64,000 nucleotides of DNA from Yeosuana sp043876835 (GCF_043876835.1 NZ_JBAWJZ010000001.1:513929-577928); one strand, 5' to 3'; numbered from the stretch's first letter, positions 53,687 through 63,021 are shown. Notes: generated by a model from the sequence alone, not told the origin. Numbers and translations are program-made.

Positions 53687-54952
53687 TTAAATAACATAGC
53701 CAACTGGAATTATAGCACCTTTTTTAATAACAACAATACCTTCTTTAATAACATACATATCTGTTTCTTTGTCTTCTAAATGTTTACCTCCATTAATTCT
53801 AACATCATCACCAATACGGCAGTTTTTGTCAACAATAGCATTTTTAATAAAACAGCGTTCACCAATACCTAAAAGTATTTTTATTTTATGATTTTCAATT
53901 TCTTCAAGAGTTTCATAATAATCGCTACCCATCATATAGGTGTTAATAACGGTAGATTCTTTACCAATTCTTGAACGAATGCCAATAACAGATTGCTCAA
54001 TTTTTGCTGCGCCAATAATACACCCTTCGGCGATAACAGTTTTATTCAATACAGTTCCAGATATTTTGGTGGTAGGCAACATTCTAGCCCTTGTATATAT
54101 GCGCCTTGATTTGTCATATAAATCAAATTGAGGGATGTCATCAGTAAGTCCTAAATTGGCTTCAAAAAAAGAGTCTATATTTCCAATATCTGTCCAATAG
54201 CCTTCATATTGATAGCTCAACGTTTTATGGTCGTTAATGGATTGTGGAATGATTTCTTTTCCAAAATCGTTGGTTGTTGGGTCGTTCATTAACTCAACAA
54301 GGAGGTTTCTGTTAAAAATATAGATACCCATGGAGGCCAAATAATGTCGTCCTTGAGATTTCATTTCAGCGCTAACTTCAGAAGTCCATTCGGGTAACAA
54401 GCTAGCGTCCGGTTTTTCAATAAATGAGGTAACTACATTTTGGTCGTCTGCTTTTAAAATACCAAAAGAGGTTGCTTCTTTACCATTAACAGGGATAGTT
54501 GCAATGGATATTTCGGCATTATTTTTTATGTGTTCGTCAATCATTAGCCTATAATCCATTTGATACAATTGGTCGCCAGAAAGAATGAGCACATAGTTAA
54601 AATCATGTCTTAAAAAGTGATGCATACTTTGTCTAACAGCATCAGCGGTACCTTGAAACCAAGTTTTATTGTGAGGTGTTTGTTCTGCGGCAAGAACATC
54701 TACAAAAGCAGAGCTAAAGAAGCTAAAGTGATAGGTGTCTTTTATGTGCCTGTTTAACGAAGCGGAATTAAATTGTGTTAACACAAACATGCGCTTAATG
54801 TTGGAATTGATGCAGTTAGATATAGGAATATCTACAAGTCGGTATTTGCCTGCAATAGGTACAGCCGGCTTTGATCTTTCTTGGGTTAACGGGTGTAGTC
54901 TTGAACCTTGACCACCGCCTAAAATGATAGCTAAAACCTTATCGTTAATCAT
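53687..54952 (-). CDS. glgC: Glucose-1-phosphate adenylyltransferase
   Basis: 421 residues. The nucleotidyltransferase signature is GGGQGSRLHPLTQERSKPAV at 13-32, followed by YRLVDIPISNCINS. The C-terminal left-handed beta helix (about 295-421) carries the regulatory region. It makes ADP-glucose from glucose 1-phosphate and ATP, the activated donor for GlgA or GlgM. It lies 98 bases after the GlgM-like gene and 41 before glgE. Confidence 0.95.
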   Translation of the reverse strand: MINDKVLAIILGGGQGSRLHPLTQERSKPAVPIAGKYRLVDIPISNCINSNIKRMFVLTQFNSASLNRHIKDTYHFSFFSSAFVDVLAAEQTPHNKTWFQGTADAVRQSMHHFLRHDFNYVLILSGDQLYQMDYRLMIDEHIKNNAEISIATIPVNGKEATSFGILKADDQNVVTSFIEKPDASLLPEWTSEVSAEMKSQGRHYLASMGIYIFNRNLLVELMNDPTTNDFGKEIIPQSINDHKTLSYQYEGYWTDIGNIDSFFEANLGLTDDIPQFDLYDKSRRIYTRARMLPTTKISGTVLNKTVIAEGCIIGAAKIEQSVIGIRSRIGKESTVINTYMMGSDYYETLEEIENHKIKILLGIGERCFIKNAIVDKNCRIGDDVRINGGKHLEDKETDMYVIKEGIVVIKKGAIIPVGYVI

Positions 54953-55050
54953 GTTTATTAGTTTAAGGAGTTATGTAAATTTGAGTGTTTTTTATTTAAA
55001 AGTAACACGCTCTGTTAAAGTACAATTTTTTTAATAATTAATTTTATTGT

Positions 55051-56253
55051 TTAGAGCAAAGATTTATATAATCCTTCCACTTGTTTAGCTATGGCCGTCC
55101 AATCGAAATAATCCTCCACGCGTTTTCTTCCTTTTTTAGCCATTGATTCTCTCATCTCTTTGTTTTTTATTAATGTGTTGATGCCGTTAGCTAAATCTCT
55201 AGAAAATTTATCAGGATTTACCGGTTCAAAAGGAGCTTCTGTTTGTTGTTCTAATGGTACCAATATACCAGTTTCCCCATTTACCACGACTTCTTTTATG
55301 CCTCCTACAGCACTTGCAACAACAGCTGTTTCACAAGCCATAGCTTCAATATTTATAATTCCGAATGGTTCATAAATTGACGGACAACAAAACACATCTG
55401 CATGAGAATAAAGCTGAATAACTTCTTTTTTCTCAAGCATTTTCTCAATCCAAATCACATTTTTTCTGGTTTTTTTCACTTCTGCCACACTATCTTCCAT
55501 TTCTTTGGCGATATCTGGTGTATCAGGAGCGCCAGCACATAATACAATTTGAGTGTGTGGGTCAATATATTTTATGGCATTTACTAAATGAATAATTCCC
55601 TTTTGCCTTGTTATTCTACCAACAAAAAGCACATAGGGTTTTGATTTGTCAATACCATAAGTTTCTAAAGTTGAAGTTGCATTAGTAACCACATATTGTT
55701 GAAGATTGATACCGTTGTAAATAACCTTAATTTTGTGTTCATCTACATTAAAATATTTTAAAACATCTTCTTTGGTTTCCTTGGAAACGGCAATAACCGC
55801 ATCGGCCATTTCAATAGCCGTTTTTTCTACCCAAGACGATGCATCATAGCCTCTGCCTAATTGTTCTCTTTTCCAAGGTCTTAAAGGTTCTAATGAGTGT
55901 GTTGTAATTACCAAAGGAATTCCATAACAAAGTTTAGCTACAATACCCGCAAATTGAGCGTACCAAGTATGGCAATGTACAACATCTGCATTGCTGTCTT
56001 CAGCATTCATTTGAATACACGTGCTTAATGTTTGAAAAACAGCTTTAAGTTTTGAATTACTATCATTAAAAACAGGATTATCATAAGGATATCCTTTAAC
56101 TGTTAAATTTCCATTTAGTTTTTCCTGATCTCCAAAGCATCTAACATCTACTTCCATAAGCTTTGAAAGCTCTTCTGCCAAATATTCAACATGAACACCT
56201 GCACCACCATAAACATAAGGAGGAAATTCTCTAGTATAAAAAAGGACCTTCAT
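55051..56253 (-). CDS. GT4 glycosyltransferase, GlgM-like (maltose-1-phosphate-forming) or GlgA-like
   Basis: 400 residues. The N-terminus FYTREFPPYVYGGAGVHVEYL and the stretch THSLEPLRPWKREQLGRGYDASSWVE strongly recall the actinobacterial GT4 enzyme GlgM (formerly GlgA), which joins ADP-glucose to glucose 1-phosphate giving maltose 1-phosphate. The GT4 nucleotide-binding motif EPFGIINIEAMACE is near residues 292-305. The glgC and glgE neighbours fit GlgM; a plain glycogen-elongating role remains possible. It is the first gene of the glg operon. Confidence 0.82.
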   Translation of the reverse strand: MKVLFYTREFPPYVYGGAGVHVEYLAEELSKLMEVDVRCFGDQEKLNGNLTVKGYPYDNPVFNDSNSKLKAVFQTLSTCIQMNAEDSNADVVHCHTWYAQFAGIVAKLCYGIPLVITTHSLEPLRPWKREQLGRGYDASSWVEKTAIEMADAVIAVSKETKEDVLKYFNVDEHKIKVIYNGINLQQYVVTNATSTLETYGIDKSKPYVLFVGRITRQKGIIHLVNAIKYIDPHTQIVLCAGAPDTPDIAKEMEDSVAEVKKTRKNVIWIEKMLEKKEVIQLYSHADVFCCPSIYEPFGIINIEAMACETAVVASAVGGIKEVVVNGETGILVPLEQQTEAPFEPVNPDKFSRDLANGINTLIKNKEMRESMAKKGRKRVEDYFDWTAIAKQVEGLYKSLL

Positions 56254-56279
56254 AAGAAACCAATAAAATTATTTAAAAA

Positions 56280-56287
56280 CAAACGTA
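56280..56287 (-). promoter_or_regulatory. Possible glg operon -7 box
   Basis: TACGTTTG on the minus strand is an exact TAnnTTTG match, 27 bases before the GlgM-like ATG. A TTG lies about 18 bases upstream, slightly closer than usual. Confidence 0.45.
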
Positions 56288-56518
56288 TACCTAGTAATTT
56301 TAACAATCACACAATAAAGACGTGTTGCCTATAAACTTAAAAATATTATTTCAAAGGATAGGTATGCGTATAGTACTATTATTGATAATTTTTAAAAAGT
56401 TAAAATTCACTAAGAATATTTCAACTAAAATGAATTTTTCAGTATTCTATTTTGAAGTTTATAATGGATTTTAATGAAGGATTAGTTAATAAAGAGTTTA
56501 TTATAACTTATTTTAATA

Positions 56519-56554
56519 AAAAAGAGCATCAAATTATAACTTGATGCTCTTTTT
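56519..56554 (-). terminator. lepA terminator
   Basis: A perfect 14-bp stem (56519-56532 with 56541-56554, core GAGCATC) is followed by U residues on the minus strand, about 25 bases after the lepA stop. Confidence 0.8.
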
Positions 56555-56578
56555 ATTGTATTATTTAAAAATTAAAAT

Positions 56579-58375
56579 TTAATCATTCAATTTTAAAACA
56601 GCCATAAACGCTTCCTGAGGTATTTCAACATTACCTACTTGACGCATTCGTTTTTTTCCTTTCTTTTGTTTTTCAAGAAGCTTTCTTTTACGAGAAATAT
56701 CTCCACCATAACACTTTGCCGTTACATCTTTTCGTAAAGCTTTTATGGTTTCTCGAGAAATAATTTTAGCACCAATAGCGGCTTGAATAGGGATATCAAA
56801 TTGTTGTCTTGGTATAAGTTCTCTTAACTTTTCACACATTTTTTTACCTATATTTTGAGCATTATCAGCATGAATTAATGCAGAAAGCGCATCAACAGGT
56901 TGGGCGTTTAATAAAATATCAACACGCACTAATTTTGAAGAACGCATCCCAATTGGATGATAATCAAAAGAAGCATAGCCTTTTGAAATGGTTTTTAATC
57001 GGTCGTAAAAATCGAACACAATTTCTGCCAAAGGCATGTCAAAACTAAGTTCAACACGTTCTGTTGTCAAGTAAGTTTGATGTGTTATGATGCCTCGTTT
57101 ATCAATACAAAGCGACATGACATTACCCACAAAGTCTGATTTTGTGATGATGGTTGCTTTAATATATGGTTCTTCAACACGATCTAAGCCAGAAGGATCT
57201 GGTAAATCTGTTGGGTTATTTACAATAATTGGTGTTTCAGGATGTTTTTTGGTAAAGGCATGATAGCTTACGTTGGGAACGGTTGTAATGACAGTCATGT
57301 CAAACTCGCGTTCTAAACGCTCTTGAATGATTTCCATATGAAGCATGCCTAAGAAACCACAACGAAAACCAAATCCTAAAGCAGCAGAACTTTCTGGAAT
57401 AAATACCAGTGAAGCATCGTTTAGCTGTAGTTTCTCCATTGAACTTCTTAACTCTTCATAATCTTCTGTGTCAACCGGATAAATTCCAGCAAATACCATT
57501 GGTTTTACATCTTCGAAACCAGAAATAGGATTTTTGGTTGGATTTTTTGCATCGGTAATAGTATCTCCAACTTTAACTTCTTTAGCCTCTTTAATACCAG
57601 TAATTACATATCCAACATCACCAGCTTTAATTTCATTTCTAGGAAACTGGGTAAGTTTTAACGTTCCAACTTCATCAGCTCCATAGGTTTTACCAGTGGC
57701 AATAAACATAATTTGCTGATTCTTTTTTATAGAACCATTAATGACCCTAAAATAAGTTTCAACACCCCTAAACGGATTATATACTGAGTCGAAAATCAAC
57801 GCTTGTAAAGGTTCGTCAACATTGCCCTTTGGTGCAGGAATACGTTCTATAACAGCCGCTAAAATTTTATCAACTCCAAAACCTGTTTTCCCGCTGGCAT
57901 GAATTATATCCTCTGGGTTACAACCTAATAAATCTACAATATCATCAGTAACTTCTTCGGGGTTTGCACTTGGTAAATCCACTTTGTTAAGTACTGGAAT
58001 GATTTCTAAATCATGTTCTAAAGCAAGGTATAAGTTTGATATGGTTTGAGCCTGAATACTTTGGGCAGCATCAACAATAAGCAATGCTCCTTCACAAGCA
58101 GCAATAGACCGTGACACTTCATACGAAAAATCTACATGGCCTGGAGTATCAATTAAGTTTAAAACATATTTTTCACCTTTGTAGGTGTATTCCATTTGAA
58201 TAGCATGCGATTTGATAGTAATACCTCGCTCGCGTTCTAAATCCATGTTGTCGAGTAGCTGGTTTTGTTTTTCCCTATCTGTTACTGAACCAGTAAAATC
58301 TAGTAAACGGTCAGCAAGCGTACTCTTTCCGTGATCTATATGTGCAATAATGCAAAAGTTTCTTATATTCTTCAT
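56579..58375 (-). CDS. lepA: Elongation factor 4 (back-translocating GTPase LepA)
   Basis: 598 residues, standard length. G1 is AHIDHGKSTL near residues 9-18; DTPGHVDF (G3) and NKVDLPSA (G4) follow. The unique LepA C-terminal domain ends with ISRKRKLLEKQKKGKKRMRQVGNVEIPQEAFMAVL. The factor acts on stalled ribosomes at low temperature or ionic stress. Monocistronic. Confidence 0.97.
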   Translation of the reverse strand: MKNIRNFCIIAHIDHGKSTLADRLLDFTGSVTDREKQNQLLDNMDLERERGITIKSHAIQMEYTYKGEKYVLNLIDTPGHVDFSYEVSRSIAACEGALLIVDAAQSIQAQTISNLYLALEHDLEIIPVLNKVDLPSANPEEVTDDIVDLLGCNPEDIIHASGKTGFGVDKILAAVIERIPAPKGNVDEPLQALIFDSVYNPFRGVETYFRVINGSIKKNQQIMFIATGKTYGADEVGTLKLTQFPRNEIKAGDVGYVITGIKEAKEVKVGDTITDAKNPTKNPISGFEDVKPMVFAGIYPVDTEDYEELRSSMEKLQLNDASLVFIPESSAALGFGFRCGFLGMLHMEIIQERLEREFDMTVITTVPNVSYHAFTKKHPETPIIVNNPTDLPDPSGLDRVEEPYIKATIITKSDFVGNVMSLCIDKRGIITHQTYLTTERVELSFDMPLAEIVFDFYDRLKTISKGYASFDYHPIGMRSSKLVRVDILLNAQPVDALSALIHADNAQNIGKKMCEKLRELIPRQQFDIPIQAAIGAKIISRETIKALRKDVTAKCYGGDISRKRKLLEKQKKGKKRMRQVGNVEIPQEAFMAVLKLND

Positions 58376-58403
58376 AAAACAATCTATACCTAGATTTAAT
58401 TTG

Positions 58404-58411
58404 CAAATATA
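58404..58411 (-). promoter_or_regulatory. lepA -7 promoter box
   Basis: TATATTTG on the minus strand is an exact TAnnTTTG match, about 28 bases before the lepA ATG. Confidence 0.45.
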
Positions 58412-58502
58412 GATGAATTTATCTGTAATTTTTTAATGTTTTAAAGGATTGGGATATATCATTAATTTTATGTTAATTGTATCATTTATAAAAAGTTAAG
58501 CA

Positions 58503-59630
58503 ATGAGAATTATAATTTCAATATCTGTTTTTGTTTTAGGAACATTTAATTCTATTAGTCAAATAAGTACACCGATTGAAAAATTTGCTTTGCCTACTAC
58601 TTTAAATGAATCTTCTGGAGCCATTTTTTTTAACAACAAACTAATTACTCATAATGACTCTGGAGGAGAAAATAAACTTTATGAGTTGGATACAATATCT
58701 GGTTCAATAACACGAGAAGTTACCATTTTAAACGCCACAAATATTGATTGGGAAGACATTACTCAAGATGAGACAAGCATTTATATTGGAGATATTGGCA
58801 ACAACATTAGCGGAAACAGAACCGATTTAAAAATTTACAAAATCAGTAAAAACGATTATTTAAGTTCAGAAATAGTAAATGCACAAACAATAGCTTTTAG
58901 TTATTCTGATCAAATAGACTTTACTGCTTCAAGCTCAAATACTACCGAATGGGATGCAGAGGCTTTAGTTTCTTTTAATGCAACGAATTTAATTGTATTT
59001 ACTAAGAATTGGGTTAATGGAATTACAAAAGCTTATTTAGTTCCAAAATCATCAGGCACATATGCTTTGAGTCCTTTAGTTACTACTTTAAATAGTGGCG
59101 GATTAATTTCTGGTGGAACGTATAATCCTTTAACAGCTAAACTTTTTTTAGTTGGATATACTGACACATTACAACCTTTTTTTTGGGAAAGTAAAAATTT
59201 TACTGGGATCGATATATTTTCCGGCACAAATACAAAAACATCCATAGCTTCCACATTTGGTTTTGATCAAGCTGAAGCTATAACTTATGTCAATGAAAAC
59301 AGATATTTTATAACGTCTGAATCCTTTTCTCAGAGTATTTTTTCTGATTATGCCAAATTAATTGCTTTTTCAACAAACGATGTTGCTTTGTCTGTTGATG
59401 ACATATCACCCAAAAACGACATTGTTCTGTATCCAAATCCAGTGAATGATTTTCTTTATATTAAAAATGCAGACGTTAATTCGGTTCAAGTTTTCGACAT
59501 GAAATTAGCGCAACTATACAACGGAAATGCCTCGTATATAAATATGAGTAATTTTAGTAAAGGAATTTATATTGTTAAAATTAACTTCGGAAACGATTAT
59601 TCTATAATTAAAAAAATTGTAAAAGAATAA
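58503..59630 (+). CDS. Secreted beta-propeller-like protein with T9SS type A sorting domain
   Basis: 375 residues. The signal peptide is cleaved near SISQ (about 19-20). Repeated beta-strand segments (LNESSGAIFFNNKLITHNDSGG, NIDWEDITQDETSIYIGDIGNN, FDQAEAITYVNENRYFITSE) suggest a propeller of the SMP-30/phytase-like kind. The last ~75 residues (DIVLYPNPVNDFLYIKN through GIYIVKI and IIKKIVKE) are a type A T9SS sorting domain. Acidic loops may bind metal; the enzymatic role is unknown. It stands alone, divergent from lepA. Confidence 0.8.
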   Translation: MRIIISISVFVLGTFNSISQISTPIEKFALPTTLNESSGAIFFNNKLITHNDSGGENKLYELDTISGSITREVTILNATNIDWEDITQDETSIYIGDIGNNISGNRTDLKIYKISKNDYLSSEIVNAQTIAFSYSDQIDFTASSSNTTEWDAEALVSFNATNLIVFTKNWVNGITKAYLVPKSSGTYALSPLVTTLNSGGLISGGTYNPLTAKLFLVGYTDTLQPFFWESKNFTGIDIFSGTNTKTSIASTFGFDQAEAITYVNENRYFITSESFSQSIFSDYAKLIAFSTNDVALSVDDISPKNDIVLYPNPVNDFLYIKNADVNSVQVFDMKLAQLYNGNASYINMSNFSKGIYIVKINFGNDYSIIKKIVKE

Positions 59631-59696
59631 TCGTCACTTTATATAAATGAATTAGTACAACATGAATTCATTTATTTCTAATTAGTTAAAAAAACT

Positions 59697-59704
59697 TAAT
59701 TTTG
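59697..59704 (+). promoter_or_regulatory. dusB -7 promoter box
   Basis: TAATTTTG is an exact TAnnTTTG match, 16 bases before the GTG start of dusB. Confidence 0.4.
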
Positions 59705-59720
59705 CGCCAAAAATAAAATT

Positions 59721-60716
59721 GTGGTAAAAATAGACAACATAGAACTTCCTGATTTTCCTTTATTGTTAGCACCAATGGAAGATGTAAGTGATCCACCTTT
59801 TAGAGCATTATGCAAAGAACAAGGAGCTGATGTTGTATATACTGAATTTATATCAAGCGAAGGTTTAATTCGTGATGCTGCAAAAAGCATTATGAAATTA
59901 GATATTTATGAAAAAGAGCGTCCTGTTGGGATTCAAATATTTGGATCCAATTTAGAAAGTATGTTGCAAACCATAGATATCGTAGAAAAATCAAAGCCAG
60001 ATATTATCGATATTAATTTTGGTTGTCCGGTTAAAAAAGTAGTTAGCAAAGGTGCTGGCGCAGGTATTTTAAAAGATGTTTGCTTGATGGAACAACTTAC
60101 TGCCGAAATGGTTAAACGCACCAATATTCCAATAACTGTAAAAACACGATTAGGTTGGGATCATGATTCTATAAGAATTGTTGAGGTTGCTGAAAGATTG
60201 CAAGATGTGGGTTGTAAAGCCATTTCAATTCACGGAAGAACCCGGGCTCAAATGTATAAAGGCAATGCCGATTGGAAACCCATTGCTGAAGTTAAAAATA
60301 ATCCGAGAATGCATATTCCTGTTTTTGGTAATGGAGATGTTGACACACCAGAAAAGGCCATGGAAATGCGTGATGTTTATGGGCTTGATGGCGCTATGAT
60401 AGGTCGTGCAAGTATTGGCAACCCATGGTTTTTTAAACAAGTAAAACATTTTTTTAAAACAGGTGAGCATTTGGCTCCAATATCTATTGAAGAACGCGTA
60501 GAAGCAGCTCGCAGACATTTACAAATGGCTATTGATTGGAAAGGTGAAACCTTAGGCATTTTTGAAACTAGAAGACATTACACCAATTATTTTAGAGGCA
60601 TACCACACTTTAAAGATTACCGAACTAAAATGGTTACAAGCGATCAGTCTGCCGATGTGTTTGCAGCATTTGACGAAGTACTCGAAAGATTTTCAGATTA
60701 TCAGTTTACGGAGTAA
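59721..60716 (+). CDS. dusB: tRNA-dihydrouridine synthase (DusB type)
   Basis: 331 residues from a GTG start at 59721, chosen because it opens the family's N-terminus (VKIDNIELPDFPLLLAPMEDVSDPPFR) and sits just after the -7 box. The FMN-barrel motifs are DINFGCPVKKVVSKGAGAG (catalytic Cys near 101), TVKTRLGWD, SIHGRTRAQMYKG and GRASIGNPWFF. The enzyme reduces uridines in tRNA D loops. It converges with the FtsX-type permease gene. Confidence 0.93.
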   Translation: MVKIDNIELPDFPLLLAPMEDVSDPPFRALCKEQGADVVYTEFISSEGLIRDAAKSIMKLDIYEKERPVGIQIFGSNLESMLQTIDIVEKSKPDIIDINFGCPVKKVVSKGAGAGILKDVCLMEQLTAEMVKRTNIPITVKTRLGWDHDSIRIVEVAERLQDVGCKAISIHGRTRAQMYKGNADWKPIAEVKNNPRMHIPVFGNGDVDTPEKAMEMRDVYGLDGAMIGRASIGNPWFFKQVKHFFKTGEHLAPISIEERVEAARRHLQMAIDWKGETLGIFETRRHYTNYFRGIPHFKDYRTKMVTSDQSADVFAAFDEVLERFSDYQFTE

Positions 60717-60732
60717 ATATTGAAGCCAGAAT

Positions 60733-61938
60733 TTAGTGTGCTTCCACTAAAGTTTTTGTAATTCTTGCAGAAGCAATTTTTGATGCAATGATTCCTAAAA
60801 CGGAGATTGTTAAAAACACAATAACCAGATTTTCAAATTTTAAAGTTACCGGATAAGCTAGGGTTGAAGTGATCATAACCAAGGAAAAAGTTTTCTGTAA
60901 AACAACTACAATAAATCCAATTAACAATCCGATTACACCTCCAAAAAGGGTCATCAAAGTTCCTTGAAAAAAGAATATTTGGCGTATCTCTTTTAATGTA
61001 GCTCCAAGATTAAACAAGGTGTTTAAAGTTTTTTTCTTATCAAGAATCATCATGATAATGGAGCCTATCACATTAAACAACGCAATAATTAACACCAAAG
61101 TAAAAATTAAGTAAACAGCCAGATTTTCGGTGTTTAACATTTTATACAGTGCATCGTTAAGTTGCGCTCTGTTTTTTATAATAACCTTATCACCAAGAAT
61201 CGCCTGAATTTTTTCCTTTGTTGTGGTTTCATCTGAACCCGGAGTTAGTCTAAATTCAATACCAGAAATTTGGTTGGGTTTATAGTGTAATAGTTGTTTT
61301 GCTAAATCAATGGATGAAAAAATATAAGTATCATTAATTTTTTCATTGATATCAAACACTCCGGTATTTACTGCTTTTATAGAATTAAACGCATTATTTG
61401 TTGATGTTATTTGTCCTTTTCCGGGTTTCGGAACATAAATATTGAGCGCTTTTGAAAAATCTAAAACACCTATTGAAAGATTGTTAGAAATACCCCAACC
61501 AGATACTACTTCATGACTGTCTTGAGAAAACCAACTTCCCTGAACAATAACAGAGTCAATACTGGTAACACTTTGAAAAGATTCATCAACACCTTTTAGG
61601 GTAACAATATCATTTTTATCATCTATAGATACAATTACACGTTCTTCAATAATTTTTGAATAGAGTGCAATTTCCTTTAAATCCTTTAATCTTTTGGTGT
61701 CATCATCAGTTAGAATAAAAGACTTGCCAATCGCAGCTTCGGCTTTTAAATCGGGATCCACAATACTTGAAAACTGAAGCGTGAAATCTTTTAAACCAGC
61801 AAAACCAGACAACACAATAAACAAAGAAGCTGCACCTAAAACTACACCTATTGCGGCAATAATGGTTATAAAGTTAATAGCATTGTTACTGCTTTTTGAG
61901 CGTAAGTATCGTTTTGCTATGTAAAGAGATACATTCAA
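60733..61938 (-). CDS. FtsX/LolE-type ABC transporter permease
   Basis: 401 residues. An N-terminal helix with the family signature (IAKRYLRSKSSNNAINFITIIAAIGVVLGAASLFIVLSGF) is followed by a periplasmic MacB-like domain (about 45-260) and three C-terminal helices (about 270-395). This is the layout of LolC/LolE, which release lipoproteins from the inner membrane. The LolD-type ATPase is not adjacent. It begins one base after the rbfA stop, so the two are co-transcribed. Confidence 0.87.
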   Translation of the reverse strand: MNVSLYIAKRYLRSKSSNNAINFITIIAAIGVVLGAASLFIVLSGFAGLKDFTLQFSSIVDPDLKAEAAIGKSFILTDDDTKRLKDLKEIALYSKIIEERVIVSIDDKNDIVTLKGVDESFQSVTSIDSVIVQGSWFSQDSHEVVSGWGISNNLSIGVLDFSKALNIYVPKPGKGQITSTNNAFNSIKAVNTGVFDINEKINDTYIFSSIDLAKQLLHYKPNQISGIEFRLTPGSDETTTKEKIQAILGDKVIIKNRAQLNDALYKMLNTENLAVYLIFTLVLIIALFNVIGSIIMMILDKKKTLNTLFNLGATLKEIRQIFFFQGTLMTLFGGVIGLLIGFIVVVLQKTFSLVMITSTLAYPVTLKFENLVIVFLTISVLGIIASKIASARITKTLVEAH

Positions 61939-62343
61939 TTAAGATTTTTTGCGTTTATCTAAAATGCTTGGATCTTTAATAGGGTTATCTTTTCCTTTTA
62001 AGGATTGATCAATTTGATCCATATATTCCAAAGTATCATCAATAAAAAACTCAAGTTTAGGCATGCGTCTTAATTGATGTTTGGTGCGTTGTGCAATTTC
62101 ATGTTTTATTAAAGGAGCATTTGATTTTATACCTTCCATAAGTTCGGCTCCTTTGTTATTTGGAAAAATACTTAAATATACTTTCGCCACAGATAAATCA
62201 ATAGTTACTTTTACTTTTGATACAGATATTAGAATGCCTTGCATACCTCCTTGTGTGGCAGCATTTTGTAATACATCAACCAAATCGCGTTGTAATACAG
62301 AACCTATTTTTTTTTGTCTTTGACTTTCCTCTACGTTACTCAT
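61939..62343 (-). CDS. rbfA: 30S ribosome-binding factor A
   Basis: 134 residues with the single KH-like domain: RQKKIGSVLQRDLVDVLQNA at the start, VTIDLSVAKVYLSIFP and the C-terminal MPKLEFFIDDTLEYMDQID. It matures the 5' end of 16S rRNA and is linked to cold adaptation. It is the first gene of the unit with the permease. Confidence 0.93.
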   Translation of the reverse strand: MSNVEESQRQKKIGSVLQRDLVDVLQNAATQGGMQGILISVSKVKVTIDLSVAKVYLSIFPNNKGAELMEGIKSNAPLIKHEIAQRTKHQLRRMPKLEFFIDDTLEYMDQIDQSLKGKDNPIKDPSILDKRKKS

Positions 62344-62368
62344 TTTTTCACTCCATTAGTTTATGGAG

Positions 62369-62376
62369 CAAAAATA
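62369..62376 (-). promoter_or_regulatory. rbfA -7 promoter box
   Basis: TATTTTTG on the minus strand is an exact TAnnTTTG match, 25 bases before the rbfA ATG. Confidence 0.4.
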
Positions 62377-62397
62377 CAGGATATTTAAAGATTATCT

Positions 62398-62405
62398 TAC
62401 TTTTG
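62398..62405 (+). promoter_or_regulatory. mce -7 promoter box
   Basis: TACTTTTG is an exact TAnnTTTG match, 37 bases before the mce ATG; it lies close to and divergent from the rbfA box. Confidence 0.4.
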
Positions 62406-62442
62406 ATTTGCAAAATTTGTATCTTCATTTAAACGACATAAA

Positions 62443-62844
62443 ATGAATAAAATTGAACACATAGGAATTGCGGTTAAAAATTTAGAGTCTTCAAACCTAT
62501 TATTTTCAAAACTTTTTGGAGAAACACATTACAAAACTGAAAGCGTTGAAAGTGAAGGTGTAAAAACATCTTTTTTTAAAGTTGGAAGTAATAAAATTGA
62601 GCTTTTAGAAGCCACAAATCCAGAAAGTCCGATTGCTAAATTTATTGATAGAAAAGGAGAAGGAATTCATCATATAGCTTTTGATGTTGATGATATAGTT
62701 GAAGAAGTAAAAAGATTGGTAAATGAAGGGTTTATAGTGTTAAATGAAACCCCTAAAAAAGGAGCTGATAATAAACTTGTTGTGTTTTTACACCCTAAAG
62801 CCACAAATGGAGTACTTATAGAGCTATGTCAAGAAATAATTTAA
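62443..62844 (+). CDS. mce: Methylmalonyl-CoA epimerase
   Basis: 133 residues of the VOC (glyoxalase) superfamily. Metal ligands and motifs of the epimerase are EHIGIAVKNLE (first His), GIHHIAFDVDDI (second His) and GVLIELCQE (Glu). The enzyme interconverts (R)- and (S)-methylmalonyl-CoA in propionate and branched-chain metabolism. The mutase genes are not in this window. It is followed by tRNA-Met. Confidence 0.93.
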   Translation: MNKIEHIGIAVKNLESSNLLFSKLFGETHYKTESVESEGVKTSFFKVGSNKIELLEATNPESPIAKFIDRKGEGIHHIAFDVDDIVEEVKRLVNEGFIVLNETPKKGADNKLVVFLHPKATNGVLIELCQEII

Positions 62845-62857
62845 ACAAATAAATTTC

Positions 62858-62888
62858 TTGTAGAGTTATAAAAATAGTATTAAATTCG
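62858..62888 (+). promoter_or_regulatory. tRNA-Met promoter (-33 TTG and -7)
   Basis: TTG at 62858-62860 and TAAATTCG at 62881-62888 (one base off TAnnTTTG) are 20 bases apart, and the tRNA begins 11 bases later. This is the most complete promoter in the window. Confidence 0.55.
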
Positions 62889-62899
62889 CAGCCAATTTC

Positions 62900-62973
62900 G
62901 GTCCTATAGCTCAGTTGGTTAGAGCACCTGACTCATAATCAGGTGGTCCCTGGTTCGAGCCCAGGTGGGACCA
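62900..62973 (+). tRNA. tRNA-Met (CAT), possibly tRNA-Ile2
   Basis: 74 nt. Acceptor GGTCCTA pairs with TGGGACC, the anticodon loop CTCATAA carries CAT, and the T arm has GGTTCGAGCC. No initiator features are seen (no run of GC pairs in the anticodon stem, and the first acceptor pair is matched). The bases cannot fully exclude an Ile2 tRNA whose C34 is modified to lysidine. The 3' CCA is not encoded. Confidence 0.93.
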
Positions 62974-62984
62974 CTAGTAAAATC

Positions 62985-63021
62985 AAGGCTTCACAGAGTT
63001 TTTGCTCTTTGAGGCTTTTTT
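62985..63021 (+). terminator. Terminator after tRNA-Met
   Basis: A 14-base imperfect stem (62985-62998 against 63005-63018, mostly matched with wobbles) with a T-rich loop ends in six T residues. Confidence 0.6.

Larger units (their letters stand above)
56254..56578. other. 325-bp gap upstream of the glg operon
   Basis: No gene was recognised; a 26-codon frame on plus near 56464 has no family features. The gap holds the possible glg promoter at 56280-56287, the lepA terminator at 56519-56554 and otherwise featureless AT-rich sequence. Confidence 0.6.

Noticed and set aside
56464..56545. A 26-codon plus-strand frame between the glg operon and lepA
   Set aside because: It runs into the lepA terminator stem, lacks a promoter and has no recognisable feature.
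62900..62973. Initiator tRNA-fMet
   Set aside because: The first acceptor pair is a normal G-C and the anticodon stem lacks three consecutive G-C pairs; elongator Met (or Ile2) fits better.
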